DNA from: Streptomyces xanthophaeus
GTDB lineage: Bacteria > Actinomycetota > Actinomycetes > Streptomycetales > Streptomycetaceae
Length of the DNA stretch: 64,000 nucleotides
Direction of reading: 5' to 3'
Assembly: GCF_000725805.1 (NCBI RefSeq)
Contig: NZ_JOFT01000023.1
Span: forward strand, 62,001 to 126,000
The notes under the pieces were generated by a model. The model saw only the letters and a program-made list of their open reading frames with translations. It did no database searches and had not been told where the DNA came from. The translations under genes were made by a program, and so were the position numbers. This document shows, one piece after another, positions 7,903 to 16,483 of this stretch (positions within the stretch are counted from its first letter, which is position 1; every line of letters begins with the position of its first letter).

Positions 7903-8795
7903 AGCTGGCGCTCACGGGAGGCGAAGGAGTCCACCAGGGGTGCGTGCACGAAGGACCTTTGCGCGGGCACCTGTTGGCGCTCCGCGCCCACCCTGACTGC
8001 GGCGGCCGGAGGGCGCACCGGACGGGCGGGCGGCCGGACGGGCGGCAGGACCGCGGGCGGGCCCTGCATCCGGGACCGCAGGCGCAGGGCGAGGACGGCG
8101 GCGACCCCGGCGAGGCAGAGCGCGTACGCCGCCGTCACCCAGGCGTCGGCGGGCCGGCCCGCCTTCAGCCCGTGCACCAGCGACGCGCCCCACGCGGGAT
8201 AGGCTCCTATGTGCAGGGCGCGCCACCACAGGGAGCGGCTCTTGGTGGCGAACGCGCTGCGCACCGCGCCGGACACCGCCACGGCCACGAAGAGGTAGCC
8301 GGCGAGCGAGCCGAGGCCGATCAGGAACGGCCGGTCCGGGTCGCTGAAGGGGACCACGGCCGCGGCGGCGGTGGTCTGCTGCTCCGCGATCTTGACCCAG
8401 ATGTGCAGGGCCAGGAACCCCAGTCCGGCGACGGCCAGTCCGCGGTGCGCGCCCTGGGCGAGCAGCCGGTGGCCGGATTCGAGCAGGACCCGGTCGGTGG
8501 CGACCAGCCCCCACAGGACCGTGGCGCTGAGCGAGACGAGGGAGAGGACCCCCGAACCGAAGTCGAGGAAGTCCCACAGGTGGGTCAGGGCGCCCGCGCG
8601 GGCGGCCACGACGAGGGAGACGAGGGCCGCGAGCGCGGCGGAGACCGCGCCGGGGCGCAGCCTCCCGGCGACGGGCAAGAGGGAAGGCCGCCGGACGGCC
8701 CGCCGTCCGGCGGCCGGGGCCGCTGCCGCTGCCGCGTGGCGACTTCTGCGGCGGGCTCGGTGTGAACGGGGCATGTGCGGCTGGGACAGGGGCAT
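7899..8795 (-). CDS. Ferric-reductase-like heme b membrane protein
   Basis: 298 residues. An Arg/Ala-rich cytoplasmic N terminus precedes about six transmembrane helices. Four histidines sit in the ferric-reductase arrangement: His-117 and His-131 in one helix pair, His-195 and His-208 in another (QGAHRG, ALHIW, ALHIG, SLVHG). This is enough to bind two b hemes across the membrane. No FAD/NADPH domain is attached. The overlapping NuoF-like gene could supply that function. A proline/arginine-rich C-terminal tail of ~55 residues follows the last helix. It is transcribed first in the cluster, ahead of the flavoprotein and lipoprotein genes. Confidence 0.8.
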   Translation of the reverse strand: MPLSQPHMPRSHRARRRSRHAAAAAAPAAGRRAVRRPSLLPVAGRLRPGAVSAALAALVSLVVAARAGALTHLWDFLDFGSGVLSLVSLSATVLWGLVATDRVLLESGHRLLAQGAHRGLAVAGLGFLALHIWVKIAEQQTTAAAAVVPFSDPDRPFLIGLGSLAGYLFVAVAVSGAVRSAFATKSRSLWWRALHIGAYPAWGASLVHGLKAGRPADAWVTAAYALCLAGVAAVLALRLRSRMQGPPAVLPPVRPPARPVRPPAAAVRVGAERQQVPAQRSFVHAPLVDSFASRERQL

Positions 8796-8906
8796 CCAGT
8801 TCTCCTGTGCGGGGTGCCCGGCAGCGCTGTGAACTCCTGCGCCGGCCGAGGGAACTTGGGCCGGAGTGCAGCAGCATCGTGTAGCTGCCCAGCATCTCCA
8901 CAGGAT

Positions 8907-8923
8907 TTATCGAAACGTGATAA
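8907..8923. promoter_or_regulatory. Inverted repeat in the divergent promoter region of the electron-transfer locus
   Basis: The 401 bp between the heme protein gene and the PucR-type gene (8796-9196) hold no gene. In it is TTATC-N7-GATAA (8907-8911 and 8919-8923) within a locally AT-rich patch that stands out from the surrounding GC. It lies about 110 bp upstream of the heme protein start and could be an operator for the divergent regulator. The rest of the gap shows nothing I can name. Confidence 0.4.
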
Positions 8924-9196
8924 TTTCTCGCACCGCGTCTCCGGCTCATCGAACAACACCGGAAGATTCCCCTCCAGCGGAGGTTGCGACAGGCCACCGC
9001 ACCGCACGCCACCTACGCGTCCTCGACGGCAAAATATCGGCAAAACCAGAGGACGGTACGTGGCCGGACCTCTCCAGGAGGGAGTACGAGGGTCGCAACT
9101 TGCTTGTCAGGTAAGGCAGTTGGCAAGCGAGGCCACCCCGGCGGGTCTGTCGCCCCTTCACCGGACAGGCCTCACCCCGGCACGAACGAGGTAACG

Positions 9197-10576
9197 ATGT
9201 GCGAACTTCTGAACCGCATCTGGTCCCGCCCCCGAGGCGAGTGGACCCGCGTCCTGCGCAGGGAACTCCCCGCGCTGGCCGCCGAGATAGTGGAGGAGCT
9301 TCTGCATGGAATTCCAGGATTTTCCGACCTTATCGATGACAACGATGCCATCGATGACGAATTGGTCAGACAGAAGGTGGAAAAGGCACTTCTTTCCGCC
9401 CTCGGCTACCCCGATCCCGACGAACGGGCCCCGGTAGCCGCAGCGGTGGCGGCAGTCGCCCCGGCCCCGGCCCCGGCCCCGGCCCCGGCACCTGACGGTG
9501 CGCGGAGCACGGCCGACCACGAGGACCGCCACGACGGCCGCCGCGACGCCCGCCGCGAGGACATGCGGGAGGCCGTACGGGACTCCGTGCGCGAGCCCGT
9601 CCACGACTCCGTGCGCGGCGCCCGCCCCCTGCCGGAGGACGGCCCGGGCGGTCCCGGCGGCGGTGCGAGCGGCGGCCGCGGCTGTCACGGCGGCCACGGG
9701 GGCGGCCACGCGGGCGGCCACGCAGGACCCGGCGTCCAGAGCGGCGGCCAGGGCGAGCGCCCGGGGCCCGTCGAGCCGCCGGACCGCGCACGCCAGGACC
9801 TCTTCAAGGCCCTCACCGACGACCGGGCCGCCTCCGAGGGTTCGCTGACCCAGCTCGCCGAAGAGGCCGGCTGGCCCCTGCCCGCGGCGGTACGGGCCGT
9901 CGTACCGGCCCTGCCCGGCGAGACGCACCAGCTGGCGGCCGTCCTGGACGCCGCCCTCCCCGGGACCTTCGCCGGCCGGCCCTGCCTGCTGGTGCCGAGC
10001 CCCGACCCTGACACCCGTTCCCCCCTCGAACTCCCGCTTCGCGGACGGGCCGTGGCCGTCGGTCACGCCGTATCCCTGCGGGACACCGCGTCCTCGCTGC
10101 GCTGGGCGCTGCGGCTGATCGCCCTGACACCCGTCCGGCCCGCACCCGACGCCCGGGCCGTCTTCGTGGACGACCACCTGTCCACCCTGCTGCTGCTCCA
10201 GGACGAGCCCCTGGCCCACGCGCTCGCCGCCCGGTGGCTGCAGCCGCTGGCGGACCTGACCCCCCGCCAGAGCGAACGCCTGGAGGTGACCCTGCTCGCC
10301 TGGCTGGAGGGCGGCGGCGCCCCGGAGGCCGCGAAGGCCCTCAACGTGCATCCGCAGACCGTGCGCTACCGCATGCGGCAGCTGGAGAAGCTCTTCGGAC
10401 CCGGCCTGCGCGACCCGCGGACCCGGTTCGAACTGGAGATGGCCCTGCGCAGCCGCCGTCTGATGGCGCACGTACGGCGCCAGAACGCACGGGTCGGCCG
10501 CAGGACGCAGCGCGTGGTCACCGCGGACTTCACCCCCGTGGTCGTCGGCCGCATGGCGCGCGTCAACGGCCTGTAG
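9197..10576 (+). CDS. PucR-type helix-turn-helix transcriptional regulator with Gly/His-rich linker
   Basis: 459 residues from the ATG at 9197, the first start with coding-like sequence after the promoter region. The C-terminal ~60 residues contain EAAKALNVHPQTVRYRMRQL, the HTH_30 helix-turn-helix of PucR/CdaR regulators. The N terminus (1-75) is helical and acidic. Between them lie an (AP) repeat (85-99), a charged Arg/Asp segment with repeated DSVREPVHDSVR, and a Gly-rich stretch with Cys-163 and His-164, 167, 171 and 175 that could bind metal or heme. The gene is divergent from the electron-transfer genes and probably controls them. A triple hairpin follows. Confidence 0.8.
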   Translation: MCELLNRIWSRPRGEWTRVLRRELPALAAEIVEELLHGIPGFSDLIDDNDAIDDELVRQKVEKALLSALGYPDPDERAPVAAAVAAVAPAPAPAPAPAPDGARSTADHEDRHDGRRDARREDMREAVRDSVREPVHDSVRGARPLPEDGPGGPGGGASGGRGCHGGHGGGHAGGHAGPGVQSGGQGERPGPVEPPDRARQDLFKALTDDRAASEGSLTQLAEEAGWPLPAAVRAVVPALPGETHQLAAVLDAALPGTFAGRPCLLVPSPDPDTRSPLELPLRGRAVAVGHAVSLRDTASSLRWALRLIALTPVRPAPDARAVFVDDHLSTLLLLQDEPLAHALAARWLQPLADLTPRQSERLEVTLLAWLEGGGAPEAAKALNVHPQTVRYRMRQLEKLFGPGLRDPRTRFELEMALRSRRLMAHVRRQNARVGRRTQRVVTADFTPVVVGRMARVNGL

Positions 10577-10640
10577 GACGTCGGGAGCCCTTCGACGGGC
10601 ACGGCGAGCAGTACGGCAAGGGCCCCCGGCCCTACGGCAA

Positions 10641-10793
10641 GGGCCCCGGCCCGGCCCCCGCGACGGCGGGGCCGGGCCGGGGCCCTCGGTCGTGTGCCCG
10701 GCAGCACGGCGGTGTTGGCCCGAAGTCGGCTCCGGGCCAACACCTTTCCCGGGACGGGCGCGGTGAGTGGGGGGAGGGAGCGCCCGTCCCGGG
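10641..10793. terminator. Three consecutive hairpins between convergent genes
   Basis: Hairpin 1 is a ~20-bp GC stem with one bulge spanning 10641-10685. Hairpin 2 has 12-bp perfect arms at 10711-10722 and 10733-10744, followed by TTT. Hairpin 3 has 13-bp perfect arms at 10748-10760 and 10781-10793. A 14-bp direct repeat (TACGGCAAGGGCCC) lies just before. They separate the PucR-type gene from the convergent DUF1996 gene. Confidence 0.8.
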
Positions 10794-10824
10794 AGTCATG
10801 AGGGGCGGCCGGGACCGCGCCGCG

Positions 10825-12219
10825 TCAGCGGCAGGTGCGCCCGCTGTTGATGCAGTCCACGGCCTTGTTCATCAGCCCGTTCGACATCACGTTGATGAAG
10901 TCCCCGTGATCGGTCACCGGCTTGTGCAGCTGCTCGGGGAAGCTGTCCACAGCGATCTTGGAACCCGGAGCGACCCCGTAGGTGATCCGCTGCACCAGCT
11001 GCGGCAGGGCCTTGAACCCCTTCTTGCAGCGGCCGTCGCTGTCCGCGAAGGCTACGTGCGTGCGGTGGTTGGCGCTGTCGGTGTTCCGGCCGTCCCAGCA
11101 GCTCTGGAAGGTGAAGGTGCGTACGACGTCACTGCCCTTGGGGCAGATCGGGTACTTGTCCTTCAGCTGGCGGTTCTCGAAACCGGTGCAGCTCCACGAG
11201 GCGTTGGCGTTAGCCGTCCCGTTGGTGAAGGCCTTGGCGTCGCCCGTGATGATGCGCAGGAACCGCGGCATGGCCGTGACCTTGCCGTCGGGACTGCCCT
11301 TGAAGGTGATCGTCACCTGCTTGGGCTGCAGGATGGTGCCCACGTTGCCGTCCTGGCCGCCGCCCGGCGCCTTGGCGTCCTTCTCGGCCTTGCCGTCGCG
11401 CAGCCGCAGCACCGGCCAGTAGTAGGTGGACTGGTCGCCGTTGCTGCACGTGGTGCCGGAAGCGGCGAGGCTGTCGTTGGTGGAGAACGCGTCCGTGGAG
11501 TTGTTGCCCACGTAGTCGTGCATGTGGTGCGCGCCGTTGGAGACGCCCGGCGCGACGATCACATTGTCGGGGTTGAAGTGGCCGTTCTCGTTGCGGCCGC
11601 AGCGGGAGCTGAAGGAGCCGGTGGAGGCGCCGTTCCTGGCGTTCGGGGTGCGCACGTTCGGCCGGACCTTGGTGATGTTGACGAAGTCACCGCGCGCGGG
11701 ACCGCTCTTGCGCGCGGCGTCCGCGGCGCGCTGTCCGTCGGCGCCCTCCGCGGCCAGCGCCTTCGCGCCCTGCCCGTCCGCGCCCTCGTCGGAGGCCTCG
11801 GCCTGCTTCATCTCGCAGTTGCTCAGGGCGTCCAGGCCCTCCGGCCGTGCGGCGGAGCGGCCGATCGCGTCGGCCACCTTGGTGATGGTCGCGCCGCGCT
11901 GGTCCTTGAGCTCGCCCAGCAGGGCGTCCCCGGCCGCCTCGCCGGCGGCGAGGCGCCGGTAGGCGTCGGCCACCTGGTCGTCCAGCTGGGCGAGGTTCTC
12001 GTCGACCTCCGTCCTGGCGGGGTCGGGGACGGCGGTGAGCTTGTCCCCGACGTCCGGGCAGTCGATGGTGGCCATCACCTGCGACGTACGGTCGTCCTCC
12101 TGGCCGGCGGACGCGTTGCCCGCGACCACGGCGACCCCGCCGCCGCCCAGTACCAGGGCGGACACCACGGCCAGGAGCTTGTTCGAGAAACGGGGGCGTT
12201 TGTGGCCCTGTTGACTCAT
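10825..12219 (-). CDS. Secreted DUF1996 protein
   Basis: 464 residues. The signal peptide is basic, then KLLAVVSALVLGGGGVAVVAG, with cleavage near ASAGQ. Residues ~40-160 are helical, and the DUF1996 domain occupies the C-terminal two thirds, with the family hallmarks HHMHDYVGN, YYWPVLRLRDG, SCWDGRNTDS and GFKALPQL. Conserved cysteines suggest disulfides. DUF1996 occurs in secreted fungal and actinobacterial proteins of unknown function. The start is 9 bases after the DUF4142 stop, so the two genes are almost certainly co-transcribed. Confidence 0.85.
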   Translation of the reverse strand: MSQQGHKRPRFSNKLLAVVSALVLGGGGVAVVAGNASAGQEDDRTSQVMATIDCPDVGDKLTAVPDPARTEVDENLAQLDDQVADAYRRLAAGEAAGDALLGELKDQRGATITKVADAIGRSAARPEGLDALSNCEMKQAEASDEGADGQGAKALAAEGADGQRAADAARKSGPARGDFVNITKVRPNVRTPNARNGASTGSFSSRCGRNENGHFNPDNVIVAPGVSNGAHHMHDYVGNNSTDAFSTNDSLAASGTTCSNGDQSTYYWPVLRLRDGKAEKDAKAPGGGQDGNVGTILQPKQVTITFKGSPDGKVTAMPRFLRIITGDAKAFTNGTANANASWSCTGFENRQLKDKYPICPKGSDVVRTFTFQSCWDGRNTDSANHRTHVAFADSDGRCKKGFKALPQLVQRITYGVAPGSKIAVDSFPEQLHKPVTDHGDFINVMSNGLMNKAVDCINSGRTCR

Positions 12220-12228
12220 GCGATCACT

Positions 12229-12945
12229 TCACTTCGTCGGTCGGACATCGGAGGAACGGGGCGGGGTGGTGGTGGCGGGCGGGGGCGTGTCGGCGAGCGC
12301 GTCGAAGTCGACCAGTCCGGTGTCCTCCAGGACCGTGATGTGGTCCAGGACCGTGGCGTTGGCGGACGTGGCGAGGGCCCGGACCTTGGAGTTGAGGGTC
12401 TGTGCCCGCACCCCGGCCAGCAGGGCGAACACCTTCCCGTGGGCCCGGCGCAGCAACTGGACGAACAGCCGCTCGTACTCCTCGCCCTGGGCCTGGGTCA
12501 GCTGGCGCAGCCACTCCTGCTGCTGTGCGCTCGGCTGGTTGGGCAGGTCCACGCCGAGGGCCTGGCCCACCTGGATGACCTGCCGGTCCAGTTCGGTGTG
12601 ACCGTCCACCAGGTGGTCCCCGGCCGTCCGCATCGAAGGGCGCGACCCGCGCTGCTGGGCCTGGCGTCCGGCGGGCAGCTCCCACAGCCCGGCCAGCCGG
12701 ACCTTGCGGACGAAGTCCCGGTCGGCGGCGGTCAGCGGCCCGAAGGCGGTGCTCATGGTTCCGCGGCCGTCGTCCTCGCCCGAAGGTGCGGCGGCAGCCG
12801 CCTGGGCGCGGCCGCCGTAACTCTCCACGGGGATCAACAGCGCGACCAGCGTCATGGCCAGGGCGGCGATGACGACCACGCTCCCGATCGCGTACTTCGT
12901 GGCTCCCGACAGGTTGCCGGCGGTTCTCCGCCGCAATGACAGCAC
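12229..12945 (-). CDS. DUF4142 protein, membrane-anchored
   Basis: 238 residues from a GTG at 12945 that has GAGGAGG five bases upstream. A further 25 upstream codons are open but look non-coding. One transmembrane segment (about 18-42, IGSVVVIAALAMTLVALLI) precedes a helical DUF4142 domain containing LTAADRDFVRKVRLAGLWE and the DHLVDGHTELDRQV helix. The ferritin-like four-helix family is common in envelope proteins, and its function is unknown. The DUF1996 gene follows immediately and may be its functional partner. Confidence 0.82.
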   Translation of the reverse strand: MLSLRRRTAGNLSGATKYAIGSVVVIAALAMTLVALLIPVESYGGRAQAAAAAPSGEDDGRGTMSTAFGPLTAADRDFVRKVRLAGLWELPAGRQAQQRGSRPSMRTAGDHLVDGHTELDRQVIQVGQALGVDLPNQPSAQQQEWLRQLTQAQGEEYERLFVQLLRRAHGKVFALLAGVRAQTLNSKVRALATSANATVLDHITVLEDTGLVDFDALADTPPPATTTPPRSSDVRPTK

Positions 12946-13213
12946 AAGTGCCTCCTCGCTCCGTGGGCCCGGAGGGGGCGGCCGCAGGGCCTGTGTGCGG
13001 CCTGCGGTGCGCACCCGCATTCCCGGGTGCCACGGGACGCTAGTGCCACTTGTGGTGCCGTCACCGGAGGACCATCACCATCGGACAAACATCGGGGCGC
13101 CCCCCCGAACGGCTGCTACCGTGCGGCCTCCGACGCCCTTTCGGACGACGCGCTGCGCGTCGCCGCCGTCCCGCGCGCGCGGTGCTACGGCCGTGTCCGC
13201 CGGGGCCGTCGGG

Positions 13214-13702
13214 TCACAGCGTGTGCTCCATGCACACCAGGCCGTCCCGCTCGTCCCAGGAGGCGGCCACGGCGAAACCGAGCCGCTCGTACAAGGAGAT
13301 GGCGCCCGTGCGCCACCTCCACACCGACAGCCCGACGGTGGCGACGCCGCTCCCCGCGGCGTGCGCGAGCGCAGCGCCGATCAGCGCGGACGCGATGCCC
13401 CGGCCCCGGAACGCCGGGTCCGTCCACAGCCTCTTGACCTCGGCACGACCTCCGACGGGGCCGGTCAGCACGAGACATCCGGCAGCGGTCACCCCGCTGG
13501 AGGCCATCAGGACGGTGTCATCGGCGAAGGCGGCCCCCGGATCCAGGACCTCCGCCCGATAGCGGCCGGGCAACCCGTCCACACCGGCGACGGCCTCGCC
13601 CTTCTCCGCCTGCGTCCGCAGGTGATAGGCCGCCAGCAGCCCGGCCAAGCCGGGCGCGGCAGAGGGGTTCCGGACGACAACGACCCCGGGCTGATCCGTC
13701 AT
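13214..13702 (-). CDS. GNAT-family N-acetyltransferase
   Basis: 162 residues from the ATG at 13702 (an in-frame TTG/GTG at 13726 is less likely). The acetyl-CoA loop VKRLWTDPAFRGRGIASALI matches motif A (R/Q-x-x-G-x-G/A), followed by a motif B helix ending in LYERLGF. GNATs transfer acetyl groups to small amines or protein amino groups. The substrate is unknown. The gap to the DUF4142 gene (12946-13213) holds only GC-rich inverted repeats. Confidence 0.8.
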   Translation of the reverse strand: MTDQPGVVVVRNPSAAPGLAGLLAAYHLRTQAEKGEAVAGVDGLPGRYRAEVLDPGAAFADDTVLMASSGVTAAGCLVLTGPVGGRAEVKRLWTDPAFRGRGIASALIGAALAHAAGSGVATVGLSVWRWRTGAISLYERLGFAVAASWDERDGLVCMEHTL

Positions 13703-13823
13703 GCCGCCAGCATCCCCCGGCAGCAACGGCCTCCACCAGTGGGTTCACGGTGCCCCCACGCCGAAGCTCGTTGTCGGTGGTGCTGTGCATGATCGGCGCA
13801 CTGGCTTTTCGCGTCCTGTCGCC

Positions 13824-14204
13824 CTACGCGGCGCCCGCCCCCGTCAGGGCCGCCACCGGTAGGAGGAGGATCCACTGCGGGAGGCGGAGGAGTGGCTTCG
13901 GCCAGTCGGCCGACAGGGTGACGACCAGGAAGGCGGCTGCGTACGCCACGAAGTGCGCGGCCACGAACCAGGCCAGCGGGCCGGTCGCTGAGGTGCCGTC
14001 CGCCAGTGCGAGGTGGATCAGGGCGGCTGCCGAGAGCACCAGGTCGATGCTCACCATGTGCCACACGGCATGAAGGACGCGCTTGGGTTCGTCTGCGAGT
14101 CCGCAGGACAGCAGCGGGCGCACCACGTCCCGGTGTCCCGCGACGATGTGCGTCGCGGCCACGCCGGACGCGGTGATGCCCGCAGCAAGGAACCAGCCGT
14201 TCAT
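13824..14204 (-). CDS. Small four-helix membrane protein of unknown function
   Basis: 126 residues with about four hydrophobic segments (ITASGVAATHIVA, VSIDLVLSAAALIHLAL, WFVAAHFVAYAAAFLVV, WILLLPVAAL). Its ATG overlaps the TetR stop codon by four bases, so it is translationally coupled to the regulator and probably the regulated partner. Histidines cluster near membrane ends (ATHIVAGH, LHAVWHM). I do not recognise the family. It may be an efflux or small-molecule membrane protein, but nothing in the sequence decides this. Confidence 0.7.
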   Translation of the reverse strand: MNGWFLAAGITASGVAATHIVAGHRDVVRPLLSCGLADEPKRVLHAVWHMVSIDLVLSAAALIHLALADGTSATGPLAWFVAAHFVAYAAAFLVVTLSADWPKPLLRLPQWILLLPVAALTGAGAA

Positions 14205-14788
14205 CGGATCTCGATCCCCTTGGCGATGACGGCAGCCAGCCGGGCGGCCAGCTGGTGGTCGGGCTGTACCCCGACCAGACCGACGTGGAAGAACACGGCT
14301 CCTGCGAGCGTGTCCAGCACCAGGTCCACAGGTGTGCCGGCTGCGATCTCCCCGCGCGCCACGGCACGTTCGAAGACGATCAGCAGCCGCTCCTTCGACG
14401 GGGCCAGGAAGTCGCTGCGGATGCGCTCCTTCAGTGCCGGATCGGCGGCGAAGTCGGCGAGCAGCCCCGGGAGCGCCACTGCAGCGGCGGGTGCGTGGAA
14501 TTCGTCGACCAGGCCTTGCAGCAGTGCGGTCAGGTCCCCGGCCAGCGTTCCGGTGTCCGGGGCCGGAGCGTGGTCGGTGGTCGTGAACACGGCCTCGAAG
14601 ATCAGCTCCGGCTTGCCCCGCCACCGCCGGTAGACGGTGTCCTTGCCGACGCCGGCGCGGGCGGCCACCGCCCCGATGGACGTCGCGGCGTAGCCGACCT
14701 CGGTCACCAGCTCCGTGGTCGCGGTGACGATCGACTCGTGCGAGCGGGGATCCCGGGGACGGCCCCTGGAGGGCGATGAGGTACTCAT
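14201..14788 (-). CDS. TetR/AcrR-family transcriptional regulator
   Basis: 195 residues. The N-terminal helix-turn-helix reads TSIGAVAARAGVGKDTVYRRW, the TetR_N pattern, followed by a ~130-residue all-helical ligand/dimer domain. It probably represses itself and the coupled membrane protein. A perfect 14-bp palindrome lies 14 bp upstream of its start and between plausible -35 and -10 elements. It is co-directional with the GH13 gene whose end is 53 bp upstream, so control of that gene is not implied. Confidence 0.85.
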   Translation of the reverse strand: MSTSSPSRGRPRDPRSHESIVTATTELVTEVGYAATSIGAVAARAGVGKDTVYRRWRGKPELIFEAVFTTTDHAPAPDTGTLAGDLTALLQGLVDEFHAPAAAVALPGLLADFAADPALKERIRSDFLAPSKERLLIVFERAVARGEIAAGTPVDLVLDTLAGAVFFHVGLVGVQPDHQLAARLAAVIAKGIEIR

Positions 14789-14801
14789 ACCGAGTTACCT
14801 T

Positions 14802-14815
14802 ACGGGTCGACCCGT
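14802..14815. promoter_or_regulatory. Palindromic TetR-type operator within the promoter
   Basis: ACGGGTCGACCCGT is a perfect 14-bp palindrome. On the minus strand it sits between a TTGTTT and a TAAGGT separated by 18 bases, which would place it inside the promoter of the TetR gene. Autoregulation is the simplest reading. Confidence 0.6.
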
Positions 14816-14840
14816 TTGATAAACAACCCGGGCTCGGCAC

Positions 14841-16481
14841 TCAGCGGCGCCAGACCACCCCTTCGTCCGCGGCCAGGACCCGGGGGTCGGAGGGGGCCGG
14901 GGCCCCCGGTGGCTGCGGGGCCGTCGACAGGTGGCGGTGCCAGGGCCCGCCGGCGGGCAGTTTGTCGAGGCGTACGGGGCGGTCCGTCATGTTGAGGGTG
15001 AGCAGGAGGGACGGGCCGTCCGGGGAGCTGCCGCGCGTGTAGGCCAGCACCCCCTCGGGGGCGTCGGTGAACTCGATCCCGCCGGCGCCGAGGGCCGGAT
15101 GCCCGCGCCGCAGGGCCAGGATCCTCCGGGTGAGGTTCAGCAGGGAACCGGGGTCGGCCTCCTGGGCTGCCGCGTCGCCGCCCGGCGGACGGGCCAGGGG
15201 GAGCCACGGCCGTACGCCCCCCTCGGTGAAGCCCGCCGCCGGCCCGGCGGTCCAGGGCATGGGCGAGCGGGACGGGTCGCGGCTGAGCGCGGGGGTGCGC
15301 AGGCCCCAGGGGTCCCGGATGTCCTGCGGGGCGATGTCCGCGTCCGGCAGCCCGAGTTCGTCGCCGTTGTACAGGATCGCCGCGCCCGGGAGGGTGAGCA
15401 GGAGCAGCATCGCGTTCGCCGCCTGCCCCGGGCCGACGCGGGTGGCCACCCGCGGGTCGTCGTGGCTGCCCGTCACCCAGGTCGCCGCCGCCCCGGCGGG
15501 CAGGGCGGCGGTCACCTCCTGGACGAGGTCCCTGACGGGGCCGGGCTCCCACGAGGTGCGGAGCAGGCCGAAGTTGAGGGGCAGGTGCATTTCGTCGAGT
15601 TCCCGGCCGAAATAGCGGCTCCAGGCCGCCCAGTCGTATTCGTGGATCTCGCCGAGGGCTATGCGTGCGCCCGGCCCGTCCCCGTATCCGTCGAGCACCG
15701 TGCGGAATTCCCGGTAGATCCGGTGGAGATCGGGATGCCCCTGGTCGTGCAGGTGCAGCTGGCCGTCGTATCCGCCCATGGGCCGGTGATGGGCCAAGGT
15801 CCCCGCCGAGGCCCCGGGATTGTCGCGTAGCGCGGGGTCCTTGGCGACGAGCGGTGCGCAGTCCACGCGGAACCCGTCGACGCCGCGGTCGAGCCAGAAG
15901 CGGGCGACGTCGAACATGGACTCCTGCACGGCCGGGTTGCGCCAGTTCAGGTCGGGCATCGACGAGAGGAAGGAATGCAGGTAGTACTGGCCGCTCTTCA
16001 GGTCGAGGGTCCAGGCGGATTCCCCGAACAGGGTGATCCAGTTGTTCGGGGGCCCGCCCCCGGGCGCCGGGTCCCGCCATACGTACCAGTCGCGCCGGCG
16101 GCTGTGGCGACCGGTGCGCGCGTCCAGGAACCAGGGGTGTTCGCCGGACGTGTGGTTGGGGACGTAGTCGATCAGCACGCGCAGCCCGTGGGCGTGGGCC
16201 GAGGCGAGGAGCGCGTCGAAGTCGGCGAGGTCACCGAAGAGGGGGTCGACGGCGGTGTGGTCCCGGATGTCGTACCCGAAGTCCGCCATGGGGGAGGAGA
16301 AGAAGGGGGAGAGCCACAGCGTGTCGACGCCGAGGCGGGCGAGGTAGGGGATCCGGCGGGTGACACCGGGCAGGTCGCCGACGCCGTCACCGTCGGTGTC
16401 GAGGAAGCTGCGCGGGTAGACCTGGTAGATCACGGCGTCGCACCACCAGGGCGGCGTCGCCGTGGGCTCGTGGCCCGTCAC
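14841..16481 (-). CDS. GH13 alpha-glucosidase / alpha-amylase-family glycosidase
   Basis: 546 residues, no signal peptide, so cytoplasmic. It begins WWCDAVIYQVYPRSF, the usual opening of oligo-1,6-glucosidase/alpha-glucosidase proteins. The four GH13 regions are visible: DYVPNHTS (105-112), GFRVDCA with nucleophile Asp-207, ALGEI with acid/base Glu-278, and GSHDDPR with Asp-341 (more usually NHD). Calcium-type loop DTDGDGVGD is at 28-36. It should hydrolyse alpha-1,4 or alpha-1,6 glucosidic bonds of short maltooligosaccharides. The GTG at 16481 is only two bases after the upstream stop, so it is probably in an operon with the questin-oxidase-like gene. A start within the overlap cannot be excluded. 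Confidence 0.87.
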   Translation of the reverse strand: MTGHEPTATPPWWCDAVIYQVYPRSFLDTDGDGVGDLPGVTRRIPYLARLGVDTLWLSPFFSSPMADFGYDIRDHTAVDPLFGDLADFDALLASAHAHGLRVLIDYVPNHTSGEHPWFLDARTGRHSRRRDWYVWRDPAPGGGPPNNWITLFGESAWTLDLKSGQYYLHSFLSSMPDLNWRNPAVQESMFDVARFWLDRGVDGFRVDCAPLVAKDPALRDNPGASAGTLAHHRPMGGYDGQLHLHDQGHPDLHRIYREFRTVLDGYGDGPGARIALGEIHEYDWAAWSRYFGRELDEMHLPLNFGLLRTSWEPGPVRDLVQEVTAALPAGAAATWVTGSHDDPRVATRVGPGQAANAMLLLLTLPGAAILYNGDELGLPDADIAPQDIRDPWGLRTPALSRDPSRSPMPWTAGPAAGFTEGGVRPWLPLARPPGGDAAAQEADPGSLLNLTRRILALRRGHPALGAGGIEFTDAPEGVLAYTRGSSPDGPSLLLTLNMTDRPVRLDKLPAGGPWHRHLSTAPQPPGAPAPSDPRVLAADEGVVWRR

Positions 16482-16483
16482 GT

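Noticed and set aside
6454..8795. Complex I (nuo) operon fragment
   Set aside because: Only a NuoF-like gene is present, with an altered cysteine motif, next to a ferric-reductase-type protein.
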